Assembly: GCF_001612885.1 (NCBI RefSeq) | Contig: NZ_BDBH01000010.1 | Span: 57,928-121,927 of the forward strand | Origin: Nocardia harenae NBRC 108248 | GTDB lineage: Bacteria; Actinomycetota; Actinomycetes; Mycobacteriales; Mycobacteriaceae | Reading direction: 5' to 3' | DNA: 64,000 nucleotides | Part shown: one piece after another, positions 36,135 through 47,006 of the stretch | How the letters are laid out: each line of letters starts with the position of its first letter | How positions within the stretch are numbered: position 1 is the first letter of the stretch | Translations under genes and position numbers: made by a program | The notes under the pieces: generated by a model | Seen by the model: the letters and a program-made list of their open reading frames with translations, nothing else | What the model was told of the DNA's origin: nothing | Database searches by the model: none

Positions 36135-38354
36135 TCACCGCCGCAGCAGGTCGCGGGCCGCCCGCTCGATCGTTCCCGCGTCGAGCAGCACGTGCGCGGC
36201 AGCCGGGCCGAGCGGGACGAAGCTGTCCGCACTGGTGACCCGGGCCATGCTCCCCGCGAAGCCGCCGTCGAGCAGCGCGGTGAGCACCGATTCGGAGACG
36301 CCGCCGCTGCGCCTGGTCTCGTCGGCGACCAGCACCCGGCCGGTGGCGCGGGCGGCGCGCAGCAGGTCGTCCGCCGGGAGCGGGGTGAGCCAGCGAAGAT
36401 CGAGCACCAGGGCGCCGATTCCGTCGGCGGCGAGGCGGCGGGCGACCCGCAGGCACATCGGGACGGTATTGGCGAAGCAGACCAGGGTGAGGTCGGTTCC
36501 GGTGCCGTACCGGCGCGCGCTGCCGATCGGCACGTGCTCGGCACCCGGGGCGCCGAGCCAGCCCTCGTCGCCGGGTTCGTGCAGGTCGCGGGTGTGATAG
36601 AGCGCGATGGGCTCCAGGAACACGCAGACCCGGCCGTCCACCCTCGCCGCCGCCAGGCAGGTGCGCAGGAGCGCGGCGGCATCGTCGGCGCGGGCGGGGG
36701 AGGCGAGGACGAGGCCGGGGATGTCGCGCAGCGCGGCCACCGCGTTGTCGTTGTGGAAGTGGCCGCCGAACCCCTTCTGGTAGCCGTACCCGGCGATGCG
36801 CACCACCGTGCCGTTGCGGTAGCGGCCGCGGGAGAAGAAGGGGAGCGTGGCGGCCTCGCCGCGCAGCTGGTCGGCGGCATTGTGCAGGTACGCCAGGTAC
36901 TGGATCTCCGGGACCGGGAGAAAACCGGCCAGTGCCGCGCCGAGCGCGGTGCCGAGGATGCTCTGCTCGTCCAGCAGGGTGTCGAAGACGCGGCGCGGGC
37001 CGAAGCGGGCGCGCAGGTTCTTGGTGACGCCGTAGACGCCGCCCTTGCGGGCCACGTCCTCGCCGAAGACCAGGACGGCGGGGTCGGCGGTGAGCGCCTC
37101 GGCGAGGGTGTGGTTGATCGCCGCCGCGAGGGTCAGGGGGGTTTCGTCCGCTGTTGCCGTGCGTTCGGCGTCCGCGCGGACGGAGTCCGGGTGGGCCGCG
37201 GCGAGCGGGGCCACGACCTCGGCGGCCGAGCCGAGCCGCGGTTCGGCGAGCACCGCTGTGGCCGCCTCGGTGACGGCGGCGTGCACGCGGTCGTGCAGGG
37301 CGAGGACGTCGACGCCGCGGGCGGCGAGGAGCCGGGCGGTAGCGAGGAGCGGGTCGCGGGCGGCGTCGGCGGCGAGCTCGGCGGGGGAGCGGTAACCGGA
37401 CTCGACATCGGAGCCCGCGTGGCCGAGCAGCCGGACCGTGCGCAGCCGGAGGAACGCGGGTTCGCGGTGCTCGCGCACCCATTCGGTGGCGGCGTTCGCG
37501 GTAGCGAGGGTTTCCTCGAGGTCGGTGCCGTCCGCCTCGAACCAGCGCAGGCCGGGGCGGGTGGCGTAGGCGGTGCGGATCCAGCCGGGCGGGGTGGGGA
37601 CGCTGAGGCCGATGCCGTTGTCCTCGCAGGCAAAGAGGATCGGCACGGGGATGCCCTGGTGGGCGGTGTGGATGGCGGTATTGATCGCGCCGGTCGCGGT
37701 GGAGTGGTTGGCCGAGGCGTCGCCGAAGGTGCACAGCACCACCGCGTCGGCGGGCCACTCCGATCGCGCGCCGGGGCGATTCAGGGCGAAGGCGAGGCCG
37801 ACCGCGCGCGGGAGGTGCGAGGCGATGGTCGAGGTCTGCGGGATGATGGCGGCCTCCGCGCGGCCGAAGACCTTGTGCCTGCCGCCCGCGATCGGCTCGG
37901 TCTTCGCCGCCACCACGCCGAGCAGGACGTCACGGACGGGGTCCAGATCCGGGACCTTCCGGCAGCGGTGCACGTAGAACGCGCCCGAACGGTAGTGCAG
38001 GAGCGCGGGATCGGTCGTCCGCGTCGCCTCCGCCAGCGCGGCATTGCCCTCGTGCCCCGCCGAGCCGATGCTGTAGAACCCTCGCTTCTCCGCCGCCAGC
38101 CGCCGCGCCGCGAAGTCGAGATGCCTGCTCGTGAGCTGAGACTCGAACAGCTCCGTCAGCACGCCGCCTGGATCGGGGCCGCAGGCGGCCGCCGCGACTT
38201 GTCGCGGTGCAGGCGGATGCCCGGGCGGCTGCTCGGCCGACGGATCGTCGGCGGGTGCGCTGTCGCCGCGGCCCCGCGGTGGCCGGTGCGCAGCACCCAC
38301 GGAAAGAACCACCCTCGCGAGTTCGTCGCGAAGCCGGTCGGCGAGGGTGGGCAC
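36135..38354 (-). CDS. Fused E1alpha-E1beta 2-oxoacid dehydrogenase-type TPP enzyme
   Basis: A 739-residue thiamine-diphosphate enzyme. After a low-complexity N-terminal part (about residues 20-60) comes an E1alpha half (about 65-390). Its TPP/Mg site is CTFGDASANHSTATGAIN with the Asn in CEDN; the usual GDG is GDA. The E1beta half follows (about 410-739: VLVFGEDVARKGGVYGVTKNL, LDEQSILGTALGAALAG, KGFGGHFHNDNA). It resembles branched-chain 2-oxoacid or acetoin dehydrogenase E1, but no E2 or E3 gene is nearby. GTG 38354 uses a GAGGGG site overlapping the pgl stop, so it is coupled to the pentose-phosphate operon. Confidence 0.85.
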   Translation of the reverse strand: MPTLADRLRDELARVVLSVGAAHRPPRGRGDSAPADDPSAEQPPGHPPAPRQVAAAACGPDPGGVLTELFESQLTSRHLDFAARRLAAEKRGFYSIGSAGHEGNAALAEATRTTDPALLHYRSGAFYVHRCRKVPDLDPVRDVLLGVVAAKTEPIAGGRHKVFGRAEAAIIPQTSTIASHLPRAVGLAFALNRPGARSEWPADAVVLCTFGDASANHSTATGAINTAIHTAHQGIPVPILFACEDNGIGLSVPTPPGWIRTAYATRPGLRWFEADGTDLEETLATANAATEWVREHREPAFLRLRTVRLLGHAGSDVESGYRSPAELAADAARDPLLATARLLAARGVDVLALHDRVHAAVTEAATAVLAEPRLGSAAEVVAPLAAAHPDSVRADAERTATADETPLTLAAAINHTLAEALTADPAVLVFGEDVARKGGVYGVTKNLRARFGPRRVFDTLLDEQSILGTALGAALAGFLPVPEIQYLAYLHNAADQLRGEAATLPFFSRGRYRNGTVVRIAGYGYQKGFGGHFHNDNAVAALRDIPGLVLASPARADDAAALLRTCLAAARVDGRVCVFLEPIALYHTRDLHEPGDEGWLGAPGAEHVPIGSARRYGTGTDLTLVCFANTVPMCLRVARRLAADGIGALVLDLRWLTPLPADDLLRAARATGRVLVADETRRSGGVSESVLTALLDGGFAGSMARVTSADSFVPLGPAAAHVLLDAGTIERAARDLLRR

Positions 38355-38362
38355 CGGACCCC

Positions 38363-39091
38363 TCAGCCGAGTTTCGCGGCCGCGTCCCGGTCGAGGAGCC
38401 AGAGCGTCGATTCGGCGCCGAGCGCACCCGCGGCGGGAATGTCCTCCGGCTCGGCGCCGGCGAGAGCGGCGGCGACGGCATCGGCCTTGGCGGCGCCGCC
38501 GACGACCAGCACCACGTTCCTGGCGCGGCGGATGGCGGGCAGGGTGAGGGTGACGCGGACCGGCGGCGGCTTGGGCGAGGCCGTCACCGCCACCACCAGC
38601 TCGCGCTGCTCGCGCACCGCGTCGGTGTGCGGGAAGAGCGAGTTGATGTGCCCCTCCCCGCCCATGCCGAGCAGGTGCAGGTCGAAGCCGCCGTGCTCGG
38701 CCAGGTGCGCGTGCACCGCGGCCGCGTACTCGGCGGCCGCCTCGACCGGGTCCGGGTACTCGCCGTCCGGGGTCGCCACCGGGTGCACCCGCGCCGGATT
38801 CACCGGCACGTGGTCCAGCAGCGCCTCCCGCGCCTGCAGCTCGTTGCGCTCCGGATCCCCGGCAGGCACGAACCGCTCGTCGCCCCAGAACACGTCGAGC
38901 CGCGCCCAGTCGATCTCGCCGGGCGTTTCGCGGACCAGCTTCAGCAGCCCGATCCCGGCTCCGCCCCCGGTGAGCACCACCGACGCCGACCCGCGCGCAC
39001 GCTGCGCGGCGACCACGATCCGGACGAAGTGCTCGGCGGCCGCCGCGACCAGCGCGTCGGCGTCGAGCACCACCTGGACGCTATCCGTCAT
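38363..39091 (-). CDS. pgl: 6-phosphogluconolactonase
   Basis: A 242-residue enzyme hydrolysing 6-phosphogluconolactone in the oxidative pentose-phosphate pathway (DevB type). It shows VVLTGGGAGIGLLK, VFWGDERFVPAGDPERNE, LGMGGEGHINSLFPHT and VGGAAKADAV. ATG 39091 overlaps the end of opcA by 11 bases, so it is coupled to it. In M. tuberculosis the same gene follows opcA and zwf. The E1-like gene begins eight bases after its stop. Confidence 0.95.
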   Translation of the reverse strand: MTDSVQVVLDADALVAAAAEHFVRIVVAAQRARGSASVVLTGGGAGIGLLKLVRETPGEIDWARLDVFWGDERFVPAGDPERNELQAREALLDHVPVNPARVHPVATPDGEYPDPVEAAAEYAAAVHAHLAEHGGFDLHLLGMGGEGHINSLFPHTDAVREQRELVVAVTASPKPPPVRVTLTLPAIRRARNVVLVVGGAAKADAVAAALAGAEPEDIPAAGALGAESTLWLLDRDAAAKLG

Positions 39092-39988
39092 AGCTCACCC
39101 TCTCGATTCCGGCCAGCGCCTCGGCATAGATCTCGTCCGGGTCCAGCCTGCGCAGCTCCTCGGCCAGGCAGTCCCTGGTCTCGCGGCGCGCCAGCGCGAT
39201 CCGCTGCTCCGGGTCGCCGGTGCGGGAGAGCGTGGCGGTGACCCCGGTCTGCGGCCGCGCGATGGTGACCGACGCGGTCGGGCGGTGCAGCTCCACCCGC
39301 AGCTCGCCGGTGCGCCGCTGCACCGGGCAGCCCAGCTTGGCGGCGAGCCAGCCGGCCAGGATGTCCAGCGCGGGTTCCTCGCGCAGCCCGGAGACCACCA
39401 CCGAATCCACCGGCTCGTGCGGTGGTTCGTCCAGCTCGGCGGCGAGCAGCGCCCGCCAGTAGGTGATCCGGCTCCAGGCCAGGTCGGTGTCGCCGCTGGC
39501 ATAGGAGGCGCGGCGGCGCCGGATGGCCGCGAGCGGGTCGGGGGCGAAGGTGGCGTCGGTGATCCGCCTGGCCGCGAGCCGCCCGACGGAGTCCCTGGAC
39601 GGGAACTCCGGCGCGCCGCGCGGCCACCAGGCCACCACCGGGGTGTCCGGCAGCAGGAACGGGATCACCACGCTGCTCTCGTGATTCACCAGATCGCCCT
39701 GCAGCCGCAGCACGATCACCTCGGCGGCCCCCGCGTCGCCGCCGACCCGGATCTGCGCGTCCAGCCTGGTCGGCGCCGCGCGGTCGCCGCGGGCGAGCAC
39801 CACCACCCGGCAGGGGTGCTCCCGGCTGGCGTCGTTGGCGGCGCCGATGGCGTCCTCGGCCTCGGAGCTGTCCAGGGTGCAGACCACCAGCGTCAGCACC
39901 CGGCCCTGGGTGATGACGCCATTGGACTCGCGCAGCTTGACCAGCCGCTTGGTCACGTCGCCGGTCGTCGTCTCCGGCATGTCGATGA

Positions 39989-39992
<4 letters not shown>
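39081..39992 (-). CDS. opcA: Glucose-6-phosphate dehydrogenase assembly protein OpcA
   Basis: A 303-residue OpcA protein that assembles or redox-activates glucose-6-phosphate dehydrogenase; it has no enzymatic motifs of its own. The start IIDMPETTTGDVTKRL and the internal VVAWWPRGAPEFPSRDSVGRLAARRITDA match the family. I use GTG 39992, which overlaps the zwf stop (GTGA) and matches the mycobacterial N-terminus. ATG 40004 would add four residues. It lies between zwf and pgl as in other actinobacteria. Confidence 0.94.
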
Positions 39993-41545
<1,553 letters not shown>

Positions 41546-41549
41546 CGGG

Positions 41550-42686
41550 TCAGCGGTCCCCGTGCTCCGCCGCGCCGAGCTCGGCGGCGGTCGCGGAGAG
41601 CAGCTCCTCCCACGATTTCTCGAACTTGTCCACGCCCTCGCGCTCCAGCACCGCGAAGACGTCGTCCAGGTCGACCCCGGCCGCGCTCAGCTGCTCGAAC
41701 ACCGCGGCGGCGTCGGCGGCGGTGCCGCTGACCGTGTCGCCGCGCACCTCGCCGTGGTCCGCGACCGCCTGCAGGGTGGCCTCGGGCAGCGTGTTCACGG
41801 TGTTCGGCGCCACCAGCTCGGTGACGTAGAGGGTGTCCGGGTAGTCCTTGTTCTTCACCCCGGTGGAGGCCCAGAGCGGGCGCTGCCGGTTGGCGCCCGC
41901 CGAGGCCAGCTGGTCGTAGGTGGAGCCGTGGCTGCCGCCGTTGAAGACCGACTCGTACTCGGCGTAGGCCAGCCGCGCGTTCGCGATGGCGGCCTTGCCG
42001 CGCAGCGCCAGCGCCGCGTCGGTGCCGATCGCGTCGAGCCGCTTGTCGATCTCGGAGTCCACCCTGGACACGAAGAACGAGGCCACCGAGTGGATCTTCG
42101 CCAGGTCGTGCCCGGCGGTGCGGGCCCGGCGCAGCCCGTCCAGGTACGCGCCCATGACAGCCCGGTACCGCTCCACCGAGAAGATCAGCGTCACATTGAC
42201 GCTGATGCCCTCGCCGATCACCGCGGTGATGGCGGGCAGCCCCGCCTCGGTGGCCGGGATCTTGATGAACAGGTTGGGCCGGTCCACGATTTTCCACAGC
42301 TCGACGGCCTGCGCGGCGGTCTTCTCCGCATCGAAGGCGAGCCGCGGGTCGACCTCGATCGAGACCCGGCCGTCCACCCCGCCGGACTGCTCGAAGACCG
42401 GGGCGAAGACGTCGCACGCGGCGCGCACGTCGTCGGTGGTGATGGTGCGGACGGCGGCGTCCGCGTCGGCGCGCTGCTCGGTGAGCTCGCGCACCTGCTC
42501 GTCGTAGGCTTCGCCCTTGCTGAGCGCCTGCTGGAAGATGGTCGGGTTGGTGGTCACCCCGACCACGCTGCGGGTCGCGATCAGCTCGGCCAGGTTGCCG
42601 GACCGGATGCGGTCCCGCGAGAGGTCGTCGAGCCAGACCGAGACACCCGCCTCGCTCAGCGCGGTGAGATTCTGGTTCTGTGCCAT
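41550..42686 (-). CDS. tal: Transaldolase
   Basis: A 378-residue transaldolase moving a three-carbon unit between sugar phosphates. It shows the N-terminal GVTTNPTIFQQAL and the Schiff-base Lys142 in NLFIKIPATEAG. VNVTLIFSVERY and VASFFVSRVDSEIDKRL follow. Its length fits the long actinobacterial/cyanobacterial type. The ATG is eight bases after the tkt stop. It is part of the non-oxidative branch cotranscribed with zwf. Confidence 0.96.
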   Translation of the reverse strand: MAQNQNLTALSEAGVSVWLDDLSRDRIRSGNLAELIATRSVVGVTTNPTIFQQALSKGEAYDEQVRELTEQRADADAAVRTITTDDVRAACDVFAPVFEQSGGVDGRVSIEVDPRLAFDAEKTAAQAVELWKIVDRPNLFIKIPATEAGLPAITAVIGEGISVNVTLIFSVERYRAVMGAYLDGLRRARTAGHDLAKIHSVASFFVSRVDSEIDKRLDAIGTDAALALRGKAAIANARLAYAEYESVFNGGSHGSTYDQLASAGANRQRPLWASTGVKNKDYPDTLYVTELVAPNTVNTLPEATLQAVADHGEVRGDTVSGTAADAAAVFEQLSAAGVDLDDVFAVLEREGVDKFEKSWEELLSATAAELGAAEHGDR

Positions 42687-42693
42687 GAGCGCT

Positions 42694-44835
42694 TTATCCC
42701 TTCACGTTCTCGAGCGTGCGTCGTGCGGCGTCGACGACGGCCTCTGCGGTAAAGCCGAATTCGCGGAACAGGGTCTTGTAGTCGGCGGAGGCGCCGAAGT
42801 GCTCGATCGACACGATCTCGCCCGCGTCACCGGCGAACCGGTGCCACGGCATCGCGATACCGGCCTCCACGACCACCCTGGCGGTGGCGCCGGGGGGCAG
42901 CACCTCGTCACGGTAGGCCTTGTCCTGTGCGTCGAACCACTCCACACACGGCATCGAGACCACCCGGGTCGCGATGCCCTGCTCCTCCAGCGTAGTGCGG
43001 GCGGCGACGGCGAGCTGGAGCTCGGAACCGGTCGCGATCAGGATCACCTGCGGGGTGCCGCCGGACGCCTCGGCCAGGATGTACCCGCCCTTGCGCACGC
43101 CCTCGTAGCTGGTGCCCTCGAGCACCGGCAGGTCCTGCCTGGTCAGCGCCAGTGCGGCGGGGCCGCCGAGCCCGGCCCGCTCGTGCGAGACGAAGGGCGA
43201 GTTGTGCTTGCCGCTGTGCTTCTCCAGCACCGAGCGCCAGGCGTGCGCGGTCTCGTTGGCGTCGCCGGGGCGCACCACGCTCAGCCCGGGGATGGCGCGC
43301 AGCACCGCGAGGTGCTCGATCGGCTGGTGCGTCGGGCCGTCCTCGCCGAGGCCGATGGAGTCGTGCGTCCACACGTAGGTGGTGGGCGCCCGCATGATGG
43401 CGGCGAGCCGCACGGCGGGGCGCATGTAGTCGCTGAACACCAGGAAGGTGCCGCCGTACGGACGGGTCGGGCCGTGCAGCACGATGCCGTTCAGGATCGC
43501 GCCCATGGCGTGCTCGCGGACGCCGAAGTGCAGCGTGCGGCCGTACGGATTCGCCTTCCACATCCCGGTGCTGATCTCCTCCGGGCCGAAGCTGGCCGAG
43601 TCCGGGATGGTGGTGTTGTTGGATTCCGCCAGGTCGGCCGAGCCGCCCCAGAGCTCGGGCAGCACCGGGCCGAGCGCGGCCAGCACCTTGGCCGAGGCCT
43701 TGCGGGTGGCGAGCCCCTTGGCGTCCGGCTCCCAGCTGGGCAGCCCGTCGGCCCAGCCGTCCGGCAGCTCGCCGTTGAAGAGCCGGTCGAAGAGCTGCTT
43801 GCCCGCGGGCACGCGCTGCGCCCACGCGTCGAACTCGATGGTCCAGTCGGCGTGCGCCCGCGCGCCGCGCTCGGCGGCCCTGCGGGTGTGCGCGATGACC
43901 TCGGGGGCCACCTCGAAGCTCTGCTCGGGGTCGAAGCCGAGCGCGCGCTTGGTGCCCGCGACCTCGTCCGCGCCGAGCGCCGCGCCGTGCGAGGCGCCGG
44001 TGTTCTGCTTGGTGGGGGCGGGGAAGCCGATGATGGTGCGCAGCACGATCAGCGACGGCCTGCCGGTCTCCGCCTTGGCGGCGGCCAGCGCCGCCTCGAT
44101 GGCCACCACGTCCTCGCCGCCGTTCACCTCCTGCACGTGCCAGCCGTACGCCTCGTAGCGCCCGGCGACGTCCTCGGTGAAGGCGATGGTGGTGTCGTCC
44201 TCGATGGAGATCTTGTTGTCGTCGTAGATCACCGTCAGGTTCCCCAGCTGCTGGGTGCCCGCGAGCGACGACGCCTCCGCGGTGACGCCCTCCTCCATGT
44301 CGCCGTCCGAGGCGATCACGTAGATCTGGTGGTCGAACGGGCTCGCTCCCGGCGCGGCCTCCGGGTCGAAGAGGCCGCGCTCGCGGCGGGCGGCCATGGC
44401 CATGCCGACGGCGGAGGCCAGCCCTTGGCCCAGCGGGCCGGTGGTGATCTCGACGCCCCTGGTGTGCCGGTACTCCGGGTGGCCGGGGGTGAGCGAACCC
44501 CACTTGCGCAGATTCTTCAGGTCCTCCAGCTCCAGGCCGAACCCGGCCAGGTAGAGCTGGATGTAGAGGGTCAGGCTGGAGTGCCCGCAGGAAAGCACGA
44601 AGCGGTCGCGCCCCACCCACTCGGGGTCGGACGGGTCGTGCCGCATGGTGCGCTGGAAGAGGGTGTAGGCGAGCGGCGCCAGGCTCATGGCGGTGCCCGG
44701 GTGACCGTTGCCCGCGTTCTGCACCGCGTCGGCCGCGAGCACGCGAACGGTGTCGACGGCCTTGGTGTCCAGGTCCGTCCAGTCGTCAGGGTGGTTCGGC
44801 TGAGTGAGCGCGCGGATGTCGTCTGTGACTGACAC
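42694..44835 (-). CDS. tkt: Transketolase
   Basis: A 713-residue TPP-dependent transketolase, first gene of the pentose-phosphate operon. It shows NAGNGHPGTAMSLAPLAY, the TPP motif SDGDMEEGVTAEASS...YDDNKISIEDDT, VREHAMGAILNGI, and THDSIGLGEDGPTHQP. GTG 44835 follows AGGAGAACCTCG. A longer in-frame reading to 45093 crosses the divergent ctaB start and is rejected. The intergenic region shared with ctaB (160 bp) should contain both promoters. Confidence 0.96.
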   Translation of the reverse strand: MSVTDDIRALTQPNHPDDWTDLDTKAVDTVRVLAADAVQNAGNGHPGTAMSLAPLAYTLFQRTMRHDPSDPEWVGRDRFVLSCGHSSLTLYIQLYLAGFGLELEDLKNLRKWGSLTPGHPEYRHTRGVEITTGPLGQGLASAVGMAMAARRERGLFDPEAAPGASPFDHQIYVIASDGDMEEGVTAEASSLAGTQQLGNLTVIYDDNKISIEDDTTIAFTEDVAGRYEAYGWHVQEVNGGEDVVAIEAALAAAKAETGRPSLIVLRTIIGFPAPTKQNTGASHGAALGADEVAGTKRALGFDPEQSFEVAPEVIAHTRRAAERGARAHADWTIEFDAWAQRVPAGKQLFDRLFNGELPDGWADGLPSWEPDAKGLATRKASAKVLAALGPVLPELWGGSADLAESNNTTIPDSASFGPEEISTGMWKANPYGRTLHFGVREHAMGAILNGIVLHGPTRPYGGTFLVFSDYMRPAVRLAAIMRAPTTYVWTHDSIGLGEDGPTHQPIEHLAVLRAIPGLSVVRPGDANETAHAWRSVLEKHSGKHNSPFVSHERAGLGGPAALALTRQDLPVLEGTSYEGVRKGGYILAEASGGTPQVILIATGSELQLAVAARTTLEEQGIATRVVSMPCVEWFDAQDKAYRDEVLPPGATARVVVEAGIAMPWHRFAGDAGEIVSIEHFGASADYKTLFREFGFTAEAVVDAARRTLENVKG

Positions 44836-44995
44836 GACCGAGGTTCTCCTGTAATGGTTTCGTCGACGGCGGGGTGTGCTGTCCACCCTAGAGGTGCCGG
44901 GGCCACCGCCCCCGTCAGGCCTGGGGTGTCGGGGGTCTACCATCCTCTGTAGTAGTAGCCGACCGGAGGCGATGCGCAGCGTGCGAGGAGAAACA

Positions 44996-45982
44996 GTGCC
45001 GATCGATCCACGACAGGACGACCTTGGTGCGCACGGCTCCTCCGGCACCACGCTGGTCGACCGCTTCTCCGGTGCCGGCCTCCCCTCGCGCACGATGCGC
45101 CGGGTGCTCGCCTACATCGCGCTGACCAAACCGCGGGTGATCGAGCTGCTGCTGGTCGCGACGATCCCGACCATGCTGCTCGCCGATCGCGGCACCGTCG
45201 ACATCCGGCTCATCCTGGTCACGCTCTTCGGCGGCTGGATGGGCGCGGCCAGCGCCAACACCCTGAACTGCGTCGCCGACGCCGATATCGACAAGGTCAT
45301 GAAGCGCACCGCGCGGCGCCCGCTGGCCAGGGACGCGGTGCCGACTCCGAACGCCTTCGTCTTCGGGGTGCTGCTCGGCATCGGCTCCTTCGCCTGGCTC
45401 TGGTGGCAGGCCAACCTGCTCAGCGGCGCGCTGGTGGTGGCGACGATCCTGTTCTACGTCTTCGTCTATACCCTCGGGCTCAAGCGGCGCACCTCGCAGA
45501 ACGTGGTCTGGGGCGGCGCGGCGGGCTGCATGCCCGCGCTGGTCGGCTGGTCCGCCGTCACCGGGAGCATCGGCTGGCCCGCGGTGGCGCTCTTCGGCGT
45601 GATCTTCTTCTGGACGCCGCCGCACACCTGGGCGCTGGCCATGCGCTACAAGGAGGACTACCGCGCGGCCGGGGTGCCGATGCTGCCGGTCGTCGCCACC
45701 GAACGGGTGGTCACCAAGCAGATCGTGATCTACACCTGGCTCACCGTGCTCACCACGCTGGCGCTGGTCCCGGCCACCGGCGTGATCTACGCGGCGGTGG
45801 CGCTGGTGGCCGGTGCCTGGTTCCTGCTCATGGCGCACCAGCTGTACGCCGGGGTGCGGCGCGGCGAGTCGGTCAAGCCGCTGCGGCTCTTCCTGCAGTC
45901 GAACAACTACCTCGCCGTGGTGTTCTGCGGCCTCGCGGTGGACTCCGTGCTCGGCTGGGACACCATCGGCAGCCTCTTCTAG
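44996..45982 (+). CDS. ctaB: Protoheme IX farnesyltransferase (heme O synthase)
   Basis: A 328-residue membrane prenyltransferase converting heme B to heme O for cytochrome aa3 oxidase. About nine transmembrane segments are visible. The prenyl-diphosphate sites are NTLNCVADADIDKVMKRTARRPL (Asp-rich) and the conserved WTPPHTWALAMRYKEDYRAAGVPMLPV. GTG 44996 follows GAGGAG. It works with CtaA, encoded at 48474-49436. Its stop overlaps the convergent qor stop. Confidence 0.96.
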   Translation: MPIDPRQDDLGAHGSSGTTLVDRFSGAGLPSRTMRRVLAYIALTKPRVIELLLVATIPTMLLADRGTVDIRLILVTLFGGWMGAASANTLNCVADADIDKVMKRTARRPLARDAVPTPNAFVFGVLLGIGSFAWLWWQANLLSGALVVATILFYVFVYTLGLKRRTSQNVVWGGAAGCMPALVGWSAVTGSIGWPAVALFGVIFFWTPPHTWALAMRYKEDYRAAGVPMLPVVATERVVTKQIVIYTWLTVLTTLALVPATGVIYAAVALVAGAWFLLMAHQLYAGVRRGESVKPLRLFLQSNNYLAVVFCGLAVDSVLGWDTIGSLF

Positions 45983-46944
45983 GGCGTCAGCACGATCGAG
46001 CCGGTGGTCCTGCGGCCCTCCAGGTCGCGGTGCGCGCGCTCGGCCTCGGCCAGCGGGTAGCTCGCGCCGATCCGGACAGCGAGCGAGCCGTCGGCGATCG
46101 CCTCCAGGATGTCGCCCGCCCGCCACATCAGCTCGGAGCGGTCGCGGGTGTAGTGCGCCAGCGTCGGGCGGGTGACGAAGAGCGAACCCGCCGGGTTCAG
46201 CCGCTGCAGGTCGAACGGCGGGACCGGACCGCTCGCCGCGCCGAAGAGCGCCAGCGTGCCGCGGATGCGCAGCGCGGCCAGGCTCGCCTCGAAGGTGTCG
46301 GCGCCGACGCCGTCGTACACCGCGGCCACGCCATCGCCGCCGGTCAGCCCGCGCACCTGGTCGGCCAGGTCGGCGGCGTAGCGCAGCACGTCGGTGGCGC
46401 CCGCCTCGCGGGAGAGCGCCTCCTTGGCGTCGGTGGAGACGGTGGTGATCACCCGGACGCCGCGCGCCACCGCGAGCTGGGTCAGGATCAGCCCGACGCC
46501 GCCCGCACCCGCGTGCACCAGCACGGTCTCGCCGATCTTCGGCTCGTAGACCGAGGTCAGCAAGTAGTGCGCGGTCATGCCCTGGAGCAGCGCGGAGGCG
46601 GCCACCGCCGGCTCGACCCCGGCCGGGACGCCGATCGCCCTCGCGGCCGGGACCAGCGCCAGCTCGGCGTAGCTGCCCGGCGCATCGGCCCAGGCCACGA
46701 TGTCGCCCTCGGCGAACTCGGTGACGTCGGCGCCCACCGCGACCACCTCGCCGGTGCCCTCGGCGCCGGGCACGTACGGCAGCGTGCCGGGGTAGCGGCC
46801 GGTGCGGATGTAGGTGTCGATGAAGTTGATCCCGATCGCCGCGGTCCGCACCAGCAGCTCGCCGGGGCCCGGCTCCGGATCGGGGAGGTCGACGTGGCGC
46901 AGGACTTCGGGACCGCCGTTCTCGACTACCTGGATGGCACGCAT
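45979..46944 (-). CDS. qor: Quinone oxidoreductase (zinc-independent MDR family)
   Basis: A 321-residue NADPH:quinone oxidoreductase-like protein. The N-terminal GroES-like part has GPGELLVRTAAIGINFIDTYIRTGRYP and VPGAEGTGEVVAVG. The Rossmann motif is LVHAGAGGVGLILTQLA. It lacks the zinc ligands of alcohol dehydrogenases, as expected for QOR. The same gene stands between ctaB and a small conserved gene in M. tuberculosis (Rv1454c, as I recall). The stop is shared with the ctaB end over four bases. Confidence 0.92.
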   Translation of the reverse strand: MRAIQVVENGGPEVLRHVDLPDPEPGPGELLVRTAAIGINFIDTYIRTGRYPGTLPYVPGAEGTGEVVAVGADVTEFAEGDIVAWADAPGSYAELALVPAARAIGVPAGVEPAVAASALLQGMTAHYLLTSVYEPKIGETVLVHAGAGGVGLILTQLAVARGVRVITTVSTDAKEALSREAGATDVLRYAADLADQVRGLTGGDGVAAVYDGVGADTFEASLAALRIRGTLALFGAASGPVPPFDLQRLNPAGSLFVTRPTLAHYTRDRSELMWRAGDILEAIADGSLAVRIGASYPLAEAERAHRDLEGRRTTGSIVLTP

Positions 46945-46993
46945 GTGTTCCAGTTCTACACCGGCGCGCGGTCGGCACCGGGCTACCCGCGGG

Positions 46994-46999
46994 TAAGAT
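46994..46999 (+). promoter_or_regulatory. -10 hexamer for leaderless small gene
   Basis: TAAGAT ends seven bases before ATG 47007. There is no ribosome-binding site, so transcription probably starts at the ATG. Confidence 0.6.
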
Positions 47000-47006
47000 C
47001 TCGGGC

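Noticed and set aside
42517..44832. A 771-codon open frame on the plus strand
   Set aside because: It is antisense to transketolase and has no family features.
44836..45093. N-terminal extension of transketolase to 45093
   Set aside because: The in-frame extension crosses the divergent ctaB start and is unlike any transketolase N-terminus. GTG 44835 has a proper ribosome-binding site.
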